Positions 46,737 through 59,464 of a stretch of DNA of 64,000 bases are shown here, piece by piece. Under the pieces are notes generated by a model. It made no database searches and had not been told where the DNA came from. It was given only the letters and a program-made list of their open reading frames with translations. Position 1 is the stretch's first letter. Each line of letters opens with the position of its first letter. Source of the DNA: Deinandra increscens subsp. villosa (lineage: Eukaryota; Streptophyta; Magnoliopsida; Asterales; Asteraceae); the NCBI GenBank assembly GCA_039602395.1, contig JBCNJP010000017.1, forward strand, positions 93,534,713 through 93,598,712. The letters are read 5' to 3'. The position numbers and the translations under genes are program-made.

Positions 46737-47415
46737 GATTGGTATCAGAGCCTTGGCTATAGAGATTTAGGTTATTAGAACTGGATAACCTATACTACGC
46801 CTTAGGTGTCCTACATGATTAACTCATGTTAGTATGCCTATTATATTATATGATGTCCTTATATGCTACTTAACTATATATGCCTTTCTCAAAATCTCAT
46901 CTTCCTGTTAAAAAACTTAACACACTCGGAATCTTCAGGCTTCGTAGCCTATTTCCTTAGTAATGGTGCCTTACGTGCCATTTTAGGAAATTAATTTCTG
47001 ATTTTGAATCTGTTGTGGTTAGATTCTTGTTAGTAGACATGCAGTAACTGGAAGGGGGAAGATTCCGGTAGTTGGGGGTCTATCCAAGTAGGCATTGCGC
47101 ATAAATTCGGGTCAGCCGTATGGAACTGGATACCTATTTGGAAGCCCTTGGTGAGAGTGTCGGAACCTATTAGGCCAAAGCATGTCACATACTGCCAAGA
47201 ACCATTAATAACTCTGAATGGTCATGGTTGTAGTTTCCCAATCGGGAAACGAGAACCACTCCATTTTTATCAAAGATAAGGCAATCCTATGTTTTACAAA
47301 GATCCTCAATATTTATGATTCTCTAAATGATTTATACGACAATCGCTTGCATTCCAAATTGATTATCAATAATGTCTTATCACTGGTCTCACAAACATTT
47401 TTCTTTCTCTCTAGT
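46737..47415 (+). other. Gypsy-2 leader with primer-binding site
   Basis: ATTGGTATCAGAGCC right after the LTR is complementary to the 3' end of initiator tRNA-Met. The remainder, up to the gag start at 47416, is an untranslated leader without a recognisable gene. An in-frame upstream extension from 47218 is not gag-like. Confidence 0.75.
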
Positions 47416-50400
47416 ATGTCGACTCGTTTTTGTGGTCAGCGCAAGGGCAACAAGGACCGTAAAATGGCCTCTTTAATCGCCACCCAGATGGCAACCGTCA
47501 TTCCTAATATGATGGTTCAGCTTCAACAAGGTCTGAATACTAATCACAACAATCACGATGCTACTACTAATTGGGCATTCAAACATTTCAACTCATGTAA
47601 TCCTCCCAAGTTCTCTGGATCTGAAGGCCCTACCGGTCTACTCCAATGATTCGAAGGTATGGAGAATACCTTCACCAATAGCGAGTGCCCTGAAAACTTG
47701 AAAGTCTATCGTGCTAGCAGTTCTTTGACCAAGAAAGCTCTTACTTGGTGGAATGGCAAGAAACAACTCTGTGGTTCTGATAACGCTCTGGCTTTACCTT
47801 GGAGTCAATTCAAGGATATAATCAAGGAAAAATTTTGCCCGCGTAGTGAAATGAATATGCTCGAAGATGAATTTCATGACTTGGAACAAGATAGCAGAGA
47901 AAGTCAAGCTTATATGAAACGTTTACAAGAACTAGAACTTTTGTTACCTGATATGGCCCTTCCTGAATATCGATGCATTAAAAACTACATTGGGGGGCTA
48001 CCTATGATCATCCAAAATGCTCTATGGGCAAGTAAACCCCTCTCGACGAAGCCATGCGCCTTGCTAGAAGGTTGACTGATAACCATGATAAAGCCGGGAA
48101 CTTGACTCGGAAAGGGTGCAAGAAGGAGCAAAAACCAAGAACAAGGGGAAAGAGGTTAAAGCCGAGTCCTCATCTACAAAGTCAAATAAAAGAAAGATGA
48201 ATGCTAGAAAATTCGTTGTAACCACCACTCCTACCACAGCTACTCCTTCCAAACCTGCTGCTCCTCCAGCCAAGAAACCCTATACTGGACCCCATCCTCA
48301 ATGCAACACTTGTAAACGTCATCACCCTACCACTGTTGCTTGCTGGAAATGTTTCAATTGTGGACGCTTTGGTCACCTGGTCAACACTTGTCATTTTCCG
48401 ATTCAAGCTCAACCTTTGATGGCCCTGCCCGTGGCTCAACGACCCGCTCAACTTCTAATTGCTCAACTTCCAAACATTCGAGCCTGCTACAATTATGGTG
48501 ACCCTGGTCATTTCCACAATACCTGTCCCAGACTTGCAATCACTGACCCTCCGATCAACAACACCTGTCCCAGACTTGCAATACCTGTCCCAAACTTGCA
48601 ATCACCTGGTCAACACTTGTCGTTTTCTGATTCAAGCTCAAGCTTTGATGGCCCTGCCCGTGGCTCAACGACCTGCTCAACTTCTAAATGCTCAACTTCC
48701 AAACATTCGAGCATGCTACAATTGTGGTGACCCTGGTCATTTCCACAATACCTGTCCCAAACTTGCAATCACCTGACCCTCCGATCAACAATAATCGCGG
48801 AGCACCAGCGCGTGCTTTCAACATCAATACCAACCAAGCTCAGGTTAACCAAGAAGTTGTTAACGGTACGTTCTTAGTCAATAATTGTTATGCTTCTGTT
48901 TTATTTGATTCGGGTGCCGATAAGAGTTTTGTTTCTTTGGACTTTGACCCTTTACTTGCTATGCCACGTACTATTCTTAATCCTTCCATTTCGGTCGCAG
49001 TTGCGGATGGAAAGCGAGTCACTCTCAATTCTATTATTCGTAACTGCACTTTAAACTTCAAAGATCACACCTGCTCTATCGATGTAATACCTATGATTCT
49101 CGGGAGCCTTGATATTATCATTGGCATGGATTGGTTATCTCGACATCACGCAGAACTCGTTTGCTTTGACAAAATCATCTGTCTCCCTCATCCGGATAAT
49201 CAAGTCCTAGTGGTTCATGACGATAAACCATCAAGTGGGTTGAAGCTTATGTTCTGTACTAAAGCCCGAAAGTACTTACGCAAAGAATATGTGGCATTTT
49301 TGGCCCACATCATGGAAGTTCGGAAGGAAGAATATAAAATCGAAGACATTCCAATTGTCCGAGATTTTCCTGAAGTGTTTCCTGAAAACATAAAGGGTCT
49401 ACCTCCCGTTCGGCAAGTCGATTTTCGTATCGATCTTATTCCTGGTGCTACTCCCGTTGCGAAGTCACCTTATCGCCTAGCGCCCTCGGAAATGCAAGAG
49501 TTGTCTAAACAGCTCCAGGAACTTTCCAACAAAGGATTCATTCGACCTAGTTCCTCACATTGGGGAGCACCTGTCTTATTTGTCAAGAAGAAGGATGGTA
49601 CATTTTGAATCTGTATCGATTATCGTGAACTCAAAAACTTACCATCAAGAATCGATACCCATTGCCTCGAATCGATGACCTTTTTGACCAACTTCAACGA
49701 GCCAATTGTTTTTCAAAAAATCGATCTTCGTTCTGGTTATCATCAACTCCGTGTTTCGGAGGAAGACGTACACAAAACCGCTTTTCGTACTCGATACGGT
49801 CATTTTGAATTCACTGTTATGCCATTCGGAATAACAAACGCACCTGCAGTATTCATGGATCTCATGAATCGCGTTTGTAAACCCTATCTTGACAAATTCG
49901 TTATCGTCTTCATTGACGATATCCTCATTTACTCTAAATCAAGAACCGATCGCGAAACTCACCTACGTCTAATTTTGGAACTCCTAAAGAAAGAACAACT
50001 TTACGCCAAATTCTCTAAATGTGAATTTTGGCTTAAGGAAGTTCAGTTTTTAGGACACATTGTTAATGACAAAGGTATTCATGTTGATCCTGCCAAGATC
50101 CAAGCCATAAAAAGGTGGAGTACCACAAGTACCCCTACTGAAATCCGTTCATTCCTTGGACTAGCAGGATATTACCGACGTTTCATTTCAAACTTTTCCA
50201 GAATCACAGTACCACTCACCGCCTTAACACAAAAAGACAAAATATTTGAGTGGGGTCCTGCTCAGGAAGAGGCGTTTCAAAATCTCAAACAGAAGCTATG
50301 CGATGCTCCTATTTTAACTATTCCTGACGGAAACGATGACTTTATCGTTTACTGCGATGCCTCACGTCTAGGCCTCGGTTGCGTTCTCATGAAACGAGGA

Positions 50401-51829
50401 AAAGTGATCGCCTACGCATCAAGGCAACTCAAAGTTCATGAAAAGAATTATACAACGCACGATCTCAAACTTGGTGTTGTTGTATTTGCCTTGAAGATTT
50501 GGAGACACTACTTTTATGGAATCAAATGTATATTCTATACGGATCACAAAAGCCTCCAACACATTTTCAATCAAAATGAACTCAACATGCGCCAGGGTCG
50601 TTGGGTTGAACTTCTAAACGACTATGACTGCAATATTCTCTACCACCCAGGTAAAGCAAATGTTGTGGCCGATGCACTTAGTCGTAAGGAACACCTTAAA
50701 CTAATTCTTTTTCAAACCACTCATCTGTTATCTAATCTTCAAACCTGTATTTTTGAGGCTCAACACATATCAGTTACAGAAGGTAACATGTACGAAGAAA
50801 TGTCTTGTGGTGCTGAACTTCAACTAGAAACTAAATCCAATGGTCTCCTTTATTTCATGAATCGTCTCTGGATTCCTAACCGAGACGATCTTCGTACCAC
50901 CATCATGAACGAGACTCACAAATCTCATTATTCCATTCATCCCGGTGCAGATAAAATGTACCAGGATCTTCGTACTCATTATTGGTGGCCTGGAATGAAG
51001 AAAGATATCGCACTCTTTGTAGCTAGATGTCTTACTTGCTCAAAAGTCAAGGTCGAGCACCAAAGTCCGTTTGGTTTACTCGAACAACCAGAAATACCTG
51101 TCTGGAAATGGGAAAACATCTCAATGGATTTCATCTCTAAACTCCCGCGTACTTCTAGTGGTCATGACAACATCTGGGTCATTGTCGATCGTTTAACTAA
51201 ATCTGCTAACTTTCTCGCTATTTGTGAAAACGATGGAGCCGAAAAATTAGCTCGTATTTACGTCAAACAAATCTTTTGTCGTCACGGTACTCCTTTGAGC
51301 ATCATATCGGATCGAGATGGTCGTTTTATTTCTCATTTTTGGCAATCTCTTCAATCTACCTTGGGAACTCGTTTGGATCTCAGCAGTGCCTATCATCCAC
51401 AAACTGATGGTCAGACTGAACGCACAATCCAAACTCTAGAGGATATGCTTCGCGCTTGTGTCATTGATTTTGGGGGAAATTGGGATTCCCATTTACCGTT
51501 GGCCTGAGTTTTCATATAAAAATAGTTATCACTCGAGCATTGGTATGGCACCTTTTGAAGCACTCTATGGTAGAAAATATCGGTCACCTGTATGTTGGAG
51601 CGAGATTGGTGAAACCCAAATCACTGGTCCCAAAATAATACAAGAAACGACTAACAAAATTTCTCAAGTTCGTGATCATTTACTCGATGCTAGAAGTCGT
51701 CAGAAAAGCTATGCTGATAAACGACCAAAGCCCCTTGAATTCAAAGTCGGCGATTTAGTCCTTCTAAAGGTATCCCCTTGGAAAGGTATCGTTCGATTTA
51801 GCAAGAAAGGGAAACTAGCACCTCGTTAG
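47416..51829 (+). pseudogene. gag-pol polyprotein of Gypsy-2, broken
   Basis: Gag starts at 47416 (MSTRFCGQRKGNKDRKMASL). An in-frame TGA at 47647 lies where Trp is normal (before FEGMENTF), and a frame change occurs near 48050. CCHC knuckles follow (CFNCGRFGHLVNTC; then CYNYGDPGHFHNTC and, in a 229-bp duplicated copy, CYNCGDPGHFHNTC). The protease is VLFDSGADKSF (about 48897). RT: a TGA near 49606 and a shift near 49640 interrupt IDYREL, then FIDDILIYSK is intact (about 49911). RNase H (VYCDAS, TDHKSLQHIF) and integrase (HPGADKMYQDL, SMDFIS, SDRDGRF, YHPQTDGQTERTIQ) follow. After another shift near 51500 the frame ends at 51829 in the region GKLAPR. The chromodomain present in Gypsy-1 is missing, apparently deleted just before the polypurine tract. 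It is dead. Confidence 0.88.
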
Positions 51830-54220
51830 GTAGGTCCATTCAAAATTCTCGAAAAAATTTAATTTCGGGACGAAATTTCCTAAAGTAGGGGAGACTGTAA
51901 CACTTCGGTCAAAACCATTTGTAAATACCCGACCCGTTTTTATCATGGTTGATAATTAATAAAGAATCATTTCGCATTTGATATTGTTATTTCAATTACT
52001 CTATGATTAAATCATTTACTCACAATATTTGTCACTTTCGATATTTCAATTTATCACAAATCGGATCTCTAACTCACTCGATATTGTTATTTATACAAAG
52101 CCGGAAAACTCGAGCATTCCAAATATATATGATACTTGTGGGTAATACTAGTCATGCACGCAAATAAATATATGTAAGGTTTCGCAAAAGTTCGAGGTTT
52201 AAAACAAAAATAGCAAAAGTTCAATTTTTCGTACGATTTCGGTATTAACCGGGAGTTCGTACATTTTAGGAATTCACATTTTATTGTTCCATAATAATAT
52301 ATTTCATATCCCAAATCAATATGTGGAGTTTCGATAAATTTTGATGGTTTTTCGTATTTTAAACAAATAAATTACGAATAAATATAACTAAAATACATGT
52401 TTTTATACCTCGTTACGTATGTTTCGGGACTTATAAATTCAAGTGAAATCATCCTAAAACAATTTTGGGCAAAAAATAATGATTACATAAAAGTTTAGGG
52501 GTTAAATATGCAATTAATCAAAGTACAAGGGCCAAACTTGTAAAATACAAAAAATCTGGCAAGACCCCCCCCCCCCCCCCCAATATCGCGAGGGGCTACT
52601 TGATGTCGTGCATGATATGCGACGACTGCCTGCAAGCAGAAACAAGATCAGCTCATTTTTTGGCCACGTACTCTAACTTATTGCCGAAGATTTGATATAT
52701 TACGCGTCGTTTTTTAAGCCTTGTCATCCTAGACATCTGTAGGCGTCTTAAACGCATCCTAACACTATAAATAGAGCTCGAATTCATCATCCAAACTCAC
52801 GAATTCACCCAAAAATCACCTTAAAAACACTAATCTCGCAACAGAAACTTCATCATCAAAATTCGACAAATCCAAGAGGTATTAGAAGCTCATCTCCTGC
52901 AGTCCTACATATTTTGGTATGCTCTACAAAAGCCCTCTATTAATTTCTATTATTTTTGTTGTTTTGATCGAGATCTAAAACCATACAAAAATTAGGGTTC
53001 TTGATGTATTTCTTCAATTCTGGGTAATTGGGAAAGAGTTAGGGTCTGATATTTTGAAGGTCACGATGTTATTATATATGTTAAAGAACCCCTAAGTCAA
53101 TTTCATGATATCTAAATGTTTGGTAATTTATTTAAAAATATGATAAAATTAGGGTTTTGGGTCGTTGTTCTGTCCAAATTGAGTAAAAGGTATTGAATTA
53201 AGGTTTACTATAAGTTGAGGAATATTATAATATATCATAATGAATAAAACCCTAAGTTTTTACAATTTTATAAAATGTTTTGATATTATTTAATAAATGC
53301 GTTGGGATTATGGTTTTCACGACATTGCTTTGCCAAAATTGAACAAACGGGTTAAATCTAGGGCTAATATTTTACAATATATTATAAAATAATATTTTAA
53401 GTAAAAGCCCTAATTTTATTTAATTTTATAAAGGATTTTATTATTTATTTGATAATTATTTCAAAATTAGGGTTTTGAATATGATTATTAAATATCAAAC
53501 ATACCAGAAGGTATTGAAACTTGATTTTTGGTCTTAGTACATATTTATATATATAATAAGTATATATAAGCCCAAAAGTGTTAAATAAATGAAAATACTA
53601 AACAAATACTAAAACCCTAATTTACCTATAAAAGGGTAAAATGGTAATTTTGACCTAATCAAATATAGCACTTATCAAATACTTAGAACTTGGTTCATTT
53701 TGATCTCGTATATTCATATACCCTATTTGATTTATTAGGATAACCTCCAAGTTGCTTATCTTTCCCAATTTCGGCGCCATCTCTCAAATCCTATCTCCCT
53801 ATCATGTGAGTATTCATATCACCTTTCTCTTTTATTACTTTGGGGTGCAACATGTATCTCTATCTCAAACTCCAACACTATATTTGTTTCTCTAAAACAA
53901 AATGTGAATCCTATGCTCGTTATGTGTGTTCTAGATGTGTTGAACTTGTTTGGATTATTGCTGCTATTGTGCTCAAACTCAAACTCTAAACGTACTCATT
54001 AACACACCGAGCCGGGGTAATAATAATAGATCTATTGGTATGACAACCCACCCGGTAAATTGAGACGTCTTTTCAATGGGTGATTGGAAACCTAATTGTC
54101 AAGGGTTTGATACGCTCTTATTTTCTCTATTTCATTACTTGTTTATCATATTCTTTGAATGTTTACTTAACACATATATCGCATGCTTTATACTGATATC
54201 ATATATTAAACCTCTGTTTA

Positions 54221-55452
54221 CATAGATCGGGCGCCAGTGGGGGACTCAAACTTCTTCTCCGTGGACATCGGGATTCATCAAGGTTCTGCATTGAGCCCTT
54301 TTCTGTTCACGATTGTCTTGGATGAGTTGTCTAAGTCAATCCAGGCGGACATCCCATGGTGTTTGCTTTTCGCTGATGATATTGTGTTGGTGGCGGAACA
54401 GAAGCATGTTCTGAAAGTGAAGCTACAGGAGTGGCATGACGCCTTATGGCAAAAGGGCTTGCGAATCAGCAACTCTAAGACCGAATATCTCTATTTTAAC
54501 TTCAGCGGGAATGAATCGAGGGAGGACATCAACCTAAATATTGTAGGGGTTCCGGTGACGCAAACCTCCAAGATCAAGTATTTAGGCTCTTTTCTTCAGG
54601 GTGACGGGGGCATAGACTGCGATGTTAGCCACTGCGTACAAGCAGGGTGGTGCAAATGGAGGGCCGCTTCTACTGTTTTGTGCGACAAAAGGTTTCCTGC
54701 GAAATTAAAAGGAAAATTCTATAGGGTGGCGATTCGGCCTGCCCTGTTGTACGGACCGGAGTGTTGGCCGACCAAGAAGACCCATGCGCGAAAGTTAGAG
54801 ACGACAGTGATGAGGATGCTAAGGTGGATGTGTGGCCACATGAGGTTAGACCGGATAAGGAATGAGATTTTAGAGGTAGACTAGGAGTGGCGAGTATCTC
54901 TAGTAAGATTAGAGAAGGGAGGTTGAGATGGTTTGGGCATGTGGGGAGGCGGCCGTTGATGGCACCGGTTAGGAGCGTAGAGAGGCTTCACGTTGAGGGA
55001 AAGAGGAATAGAGGTAGGCCTAAACTGATATGGGATGTGCAAATTAGAAATGTTTTATTAGACTTACACCTTTCTGAAGACATTATCTATGATTGGAGTG
55101 TTTGGAAACGTAGGATAACGGTTAAGGATTTTTAGGGTTAAGTGTTTTCATTTATCTGTGTCTATGTACGTGTCATTTGCCTGGTTAATCGTCTTTTGTG
55201 AGTGTGTTTTCGTCTTTGTGGTGCCCACAACCTAGTATGGCCTATGGCTCTGCGTTCCTTCGTTATCTTTTATGTGTTTAGTATCGTTTAGGTGTGGACA
55301 CTTGGTTGTGTTTTGTGGGTGGTTTCGAGCTGGGGGTCTCTTCGGGTGCGGCCTCTTTACCCCTTGGGGTAAAGGTAAGGTTTGTCCTCTTCTTACATTC
55401 CCCAGGCCCTGCCCTTGGGGTGGGATTTTACTGGGTATGTTGTTGTTGTTGT
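54221..55452 (+). mobile_element. RTE-type LINE, 5'-truncated, in the 3' LTR of Gypsy-2
   Basis: Sequence absent from the 5' LTR begins at CATAGATCGG after TCTGTTTA and ends with GGGATTTTACTGGGTATG followed by a TTG microsatellite, after which the LTR resumes at ACTCACCAA. The uninterrupted site is visible in the 5' LTR near 46461. The tail microsatellite, the RT type and the missing 5' part are all typical of RTE LINEs. No long target duplication is evident. Confidence 0.85.
54237..55135 (+). pseudogene. RTE LINE reverse transcriptase, C-terminal part
   Basis: The frame opens inside RT: GIHQGSALSPFLFTIVLDEL, then the catalytic motif WCLLFADDIVLVAE (about 54355), LRISNSKTEYL and IKYLGSFLQGDGG. 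It continues into the conserved C-terminal region (RPALLYGPECWPTKK, RMLRWMCGHMRLDRIRN). A stop and frameshift at about 54880 separate it from the last piece (SSKIREGRLRWFGHVGRRPL, then RGRPKLIWDVQI) ending at 55135. The endonuclease and the N-terminal RT are missing because of 5' truncation. The FADD motif is intact but the enzyme cannot be complete. The 3' untranslated tail of about 315 bp follows. Confidence 0.85.
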
Positions 55453-55736
55453 ACTCACCAATTACTTTAGTAGTTGACACTTTATCTTATAAATTTTGCA
55501 GGTAATCGTGTTTGAGCCAGTATGTGATCACTATAGGATGCTGGACCTAGTTAAATAATGTTTAATTACAATACGTATGTTGTTATGTTTTATCTGTTTC
55601 CTGTTTTGTAACATATTCCAATAAATGAAATAAAAAGGCATGTTAAATATATTTCAACTTTAATTAGTTGTCATGAGCATCTGGACAGTCATCATGCCCC
55701 GACATATTCTGTTGTCGGTTGGGGTGTGACAAAAGG

Positions 55737-57516
55737 CAAATTAATCCTAAGGTGCTTAAGAAGATCTAGAAACTGCCCGTATTCTTGTGCACACTTCTGT
55801 TGAATTAATCGAGCTGGATATGGTACGCGCTTCACGTCCTCAGCTCTAATGGGTCTCTCCTCGAATCTGACCCTCTTCTTGGGCTTATCTCTAGCTGGTG
55901 GTGGCTCCTTTACTCCTTCAACCTCGACTTTTAGTGCGGTACTTGCTGGCCTCCGGCTCTCGTGCACCCTCCCATCAGGCGTCTCCATCTCAATCTCCTT
56001 ATCTACCGACTCCTTTTCTACAACCTCCGTCGGTGATGTACTCTCAACTACTTTACCACCTCGGGTGGTGATGGCATTGATGTTGGCATTGGGGTTTTTG
56101 TACGTGCTCCATGAAAACTGACCCCCTCTACTAGAAAACTCTTTTACCCGCTTAGCTATATCACCCACCAACCTTTGCAAATCCAGAAAAGCTGCCTGTT
56201 GATTTCTCAGAAGCGTATCATGCTCCATCAGCTTTTTCTGGGTCGCCTCGTCTCTCGCGACAATCTATTGCAGAATTTTGGTTTGGTTCGTGATCAGCTC
56301 CGTAATCTCCTTCATGCTTGGCCCATCATTTCCTCCACCACTCTGATTATATCTCGATTGAAAACCTGGTGGATTACCTCCATCACGCCATCCCGAATTC
56401 TGATTGCTCCTCCACCCGGACTGAAATGAGCTACCGAACTGGTTTCGGTTTCCAATATAGTCTACCTGCTCAGCAGAGGCGAGCGGGTGTCATGAGCCCC
56501 ATGACACAACTCACGTTTAGCCGACTGTTTGAGTCGTATATCGTGAATTTGTTTCTGAAGGGCGTCCATCTAAGCCTGAGTAGCGGTATCTAAACTAATG
56601 TGATGGACTCCCCTAGTAAGTGAAAGTGTAGACATAGTTGGTGCTAAGGTAATGGCCCTACGATCTTTTGGGGTGTGCAAGTCACCTACTGCGAAACTCT
56701 CAAATAAATTTTTGCCCTCGTCGATCATGAGTTTTTCCATCATGTGCCCTCCAGCTGAAATGTTGAACTCCCTCTGCATTGCATACGTGAGACCGTTGTA
56801 GAATTTTTTGATGATGGCCCACTCTTTCAACCTATGTTGCGAACATATGCTGAGAAGAGTGTTAAAGCGCTCATAGGCTACAAAATAAGGCCCGTCGGGA
56901 TCCATGCAGAACAAGTGGATTTTTCCCCCCGAGTACGCGAGGCCTTTGCTGGAGGGGGATATTTCTTCAAGAACTTTTGCTTCAAGTTTGCCCAGGTGAC
57001 AATCGAATTTGGAAGAAGTGTCTCCAGCCATACATCGGCTATAGAAGCGAGTGAGAATGGAAATAGACGAAGATAAATAACATTATTTGACACTCCCGTG
57101 AGGGCGATTGTGTTGCAAATACGCACGAAACGCGGGGGGTGGGCGGGTGCATATTCATCTTCACATCTCTTAAATTGAATGGAATTAGTAAGCGCAATGA
57201 TGGCGTGCGCTGGAACCTGCCAGTTAGTGGTACAGGCGATGGTAGTCTGAGCGATAGCAAACCTAGCATCCTCGTCGCCGGCGTTGGCTTGCTGATTGAT
57301 AGTGACACGAGTTGCCATAGTGGAAAGATCGGGAAATGGAATGGGTGAAGAAGTGTCACGTGTGAAGGGTGAAGATGTAGATGGTTGAGAGTGAGTGGCG
57401 GAAAAGATGAAAGCTTTTAGATCTGCCCGAAGTTGTTGGAACCGTTCACGAATGTCACGATCGGGATCGAAATACGGAATAAACTTAGGTGGCCCTCGTG
57501 AACGGGTGTGTGCCAT
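55737..57516 (-). pseudogene. Gypsy-3 gag, broken
   Basis: On the minus strand the start at 57516 reads MAHTRSRGPPKFIPYFDPDR. The gag core follows (PRFVRICNTIALTGVSNNVI, LRLFPFSLASIADVWLE, WANLKQKFLKKYPPPAKA). A frameshift near 56900 leads to FCMDPDGPYFVAYERFNTLL and GLTYAMQREFN. Stops then occur around 56100-56580. The zinc-knuckle region survives only as a worn KRELCHGAHDT. The final open stretch (56228-55737) carries INAITTRGGKVV, PKKRVRFEE and AQEYGQFLDLLKHLRINLPF and is cut by the Gypsy-2 target site. The gag wording is Athila-like. It continues at 44142. Confidence 0.8.
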
Positions 57517-57693
57517 ACAACAGACATATGAATAGAAATAAAATAAAAAAATAAAAACCTAAAATTCTAGACTAAAAAATTAAAATCCTAAGAACTCTAG
57601 ACGCGAAAACCTAGAAAAGACTTGAATTTTCCTAGTCACAACCTAAGTTGATCTTGCTACTGCCAAGTGTCTCCGGCAATGGCGCCCAAAACT

Positions 57694-59464
57694 TGATGTG
57701 TTCGGAACGATTACTAAAAATAACTCATTTATCCTAGACCTAATCCTAGACCTAGACACACTTAATTTTACCGAAACTACCTAAAGTAGACAGTATCTAA
57801 GGCAAGTGAACTTATTAGTGGCATATAGCTTATGTAAGACCGGATATCGAACCCTAGAGACATTATGTAATAAGACTCAACTAGGACCTAATGAAATGGA
57901 AATTTGAGTGGAATGGATTTTAAAGATTTATTTAACTAACTTTAACTAACTAACTAGCTACTGAAATTTAGAAAACTTAAGAAGATACTCAAATGAAAGA
58001 GAGGCGACACCTAGACCTAGATTTCTATTTAACACTCACAACTTCACTGTGCTTTGGTAATTCTTATGGCGGTTAAGTAACCTCCCGGATTTTTCCTAAC
58101 TGATAATTCTAGTGCTCGAACAATTGGTTTACCTTTTAAGTTCTTTCCAAACCACCTATCCTAACCACCTCCAAAATGCTCTCGGGCACCTTAAGATAGA
58201 CGAAGAGATCACTAATTCCTACAACTAACACAATTAGAAAATTACTTAACTAACCTAGGGAATTTCCTTTTGGGACAATTTGATCCTAGTAATTAATTAC
58301 CAAGCCAACTAATTAACACCCTTATCACCTCCCGGATTGTCTAAGGATAGCAGCACACAAGATTTAGATTAACAACCACTAATTGATCCTATGATTATTA
58401 AACAGCAAATCACATTAAATTGCAAACACACAGTCACACAATTTAACTATCCTCCTCAAACTTTAAGACATCCACAAATAGTGCAAGAATCAATCAACAA
58501 TTCTAAACCTAGTTCAAGTATCCATACACATTAATTGCAGAAAATTAGTAAACTTTAAAGAACTAACAATGCATCAATCAAATTACCGAAATCCAAGTTA
58601 AGTTGCAAACATCAAATATTTGTCATACGGTCTAGGTGGTAGCAATTTTGTAGCCTCTACGATGATTACAGTAAAAGCAAACACAAAGTCTGAAACTTTA
58701 GCAATAGACATGGTTCTAGAATAAACAATTATGAAAACAAGGAAGAAATCGAAGAACTAATTATGATTTGGTGTTCAATGGTTGATCCCCCGATGATTTC
58801 CTTCTGTTTCCAGCCTTCTCGCAATCTCAAAATCCTCTGAAAATCGCCCCAAGTCGGGTACGGATCGTAAAAGTCTCAAACCAAACCCACAAGATCGAAT
58901 TAGATAGAAAAAAATTAGGGTTTGCGGAATAATCACCTCCAAGCATATCTCTTGGAGGGCCTTGGGTTCTAGGCAATATGCGCGTGGCCCACTACACGAT
59001 AATTTAGTCGGTCTAGCCGACTTTGACTTTCGTTGACTCTCCTCTCCAAGCGTATCGTCCTGGGGACTTCCTTCCACTAGGCGATAGGCCCAGTTCCCTC
59101 ATTTCAGCACTTTTATGTCTTTTCTCCTCTTCAAGTCCTCACTAACTCATGTGGCATCGAGAAATGGTATAAAATCGATAAAAACACAATAGAAAGATAA
59201 TAAAGACTGAAATAGACATAATCAACTAAAAACACATAAAGTGACACAACTTTGGACTAAAACCGTCTCTATTAATATACAATTTACACGGAAATGTGGT
59301 ATCGAGAAATGGTATAAAATCTGTAAAAACACAATAGAAAGATAATAAAGACTGAAATAGACATAATCAACTAAAAACACATAAAGTGACACAACTTTGG
59401 ACTAAAACCGTCTCGATTAATATACAATTTACACGGAAATAGCGGATGTGTTTGCAACACATCA
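57694..59464 (-). repeat. 5' LTR of Gypsy-3 with an internal 145-bp tandem duplication
   Basis: It pairs with 41060-42659. It is longer mainly because 59151-59295 is repeated almost exactly as 59296-59440 (both begin GTGG(C/T)ATCGAGAAATGG and end ACACGGAAAT). CGTATC words similar to those of the other LTR occur near 58940-59090 in more eroded form. The primer-binding site lies just outside at about 57675-57693. Confidence 0.85.

Larger units (their letters stand above)
44143..55731 (+). mobile_element. Gypsy-2: chromovirus-like Ty3/gypsy element inserted in Gypsy-3
   Basis: 5' LTR 44143-46736, primer-binding site at about 46740-46751, gag-pol 47416-51829, polypurine tract GTAGGGGAGAC, 3' LTR 51896-55731 (with a LINE inside). 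The 5-bp duplication AAAGG is perfect (44138-44142 and 55732-55736). The LTRs start TGTAACA(T/C)TTCGG and end GGTGTGACA or GATGTGACA. LTR divergence is visibly greater than in Gypsy-1 and gag-pol is broken, so it is older than Gypsy-1 but younger than Gypsy-3. Confidence 0.92.
51896..55731 (+). repeat. 3' LTR of Gypsy-2 with a LINE insertion
   Basis: It begins TGTAACACTTCGGTC and ends TTGGGGTGTGACA. Without the LINE at 54221-55452 its length (about 2.6 kb) matches the 5' LTR. It shares the TATA box, poly-C run (near 52566) and downstream words with the 5' copy. Confidence 0.9.
41060..59464 (-). mobile_element. Gypsy-3: Athila-like Ty3/gypsy element
   Basis: LTRs at 41060-42659 (3') and 57694-59464 (5') have TGATGTGTT...AACACATCA-type ends. 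Next to the 5' LTR on the minus strand is TGGGCGCCATTGCCGG, the GGCGCC-type primer-binding site seen in Athila-group elements. Gag runs from 57516 and gag-protease continues across the Gypsy-2 insertion to 43460. Flanks are AAGGC (41055-41059) and AAGGA (59465-59469), a probable 5-bp duplication with one change. Most of pol would lie in or around the 500-base gap. The family call rests on gag sequence and the DLGAS protease motif. Confidence 0.8.

Noticed and set aside
55272..55505. Frames on both strands of 77-82 residues
   Set aside because: They lie in the 3' untranslated tail of the RTE LINE, which is GC-richer than its surroundings and therefore open by chance.
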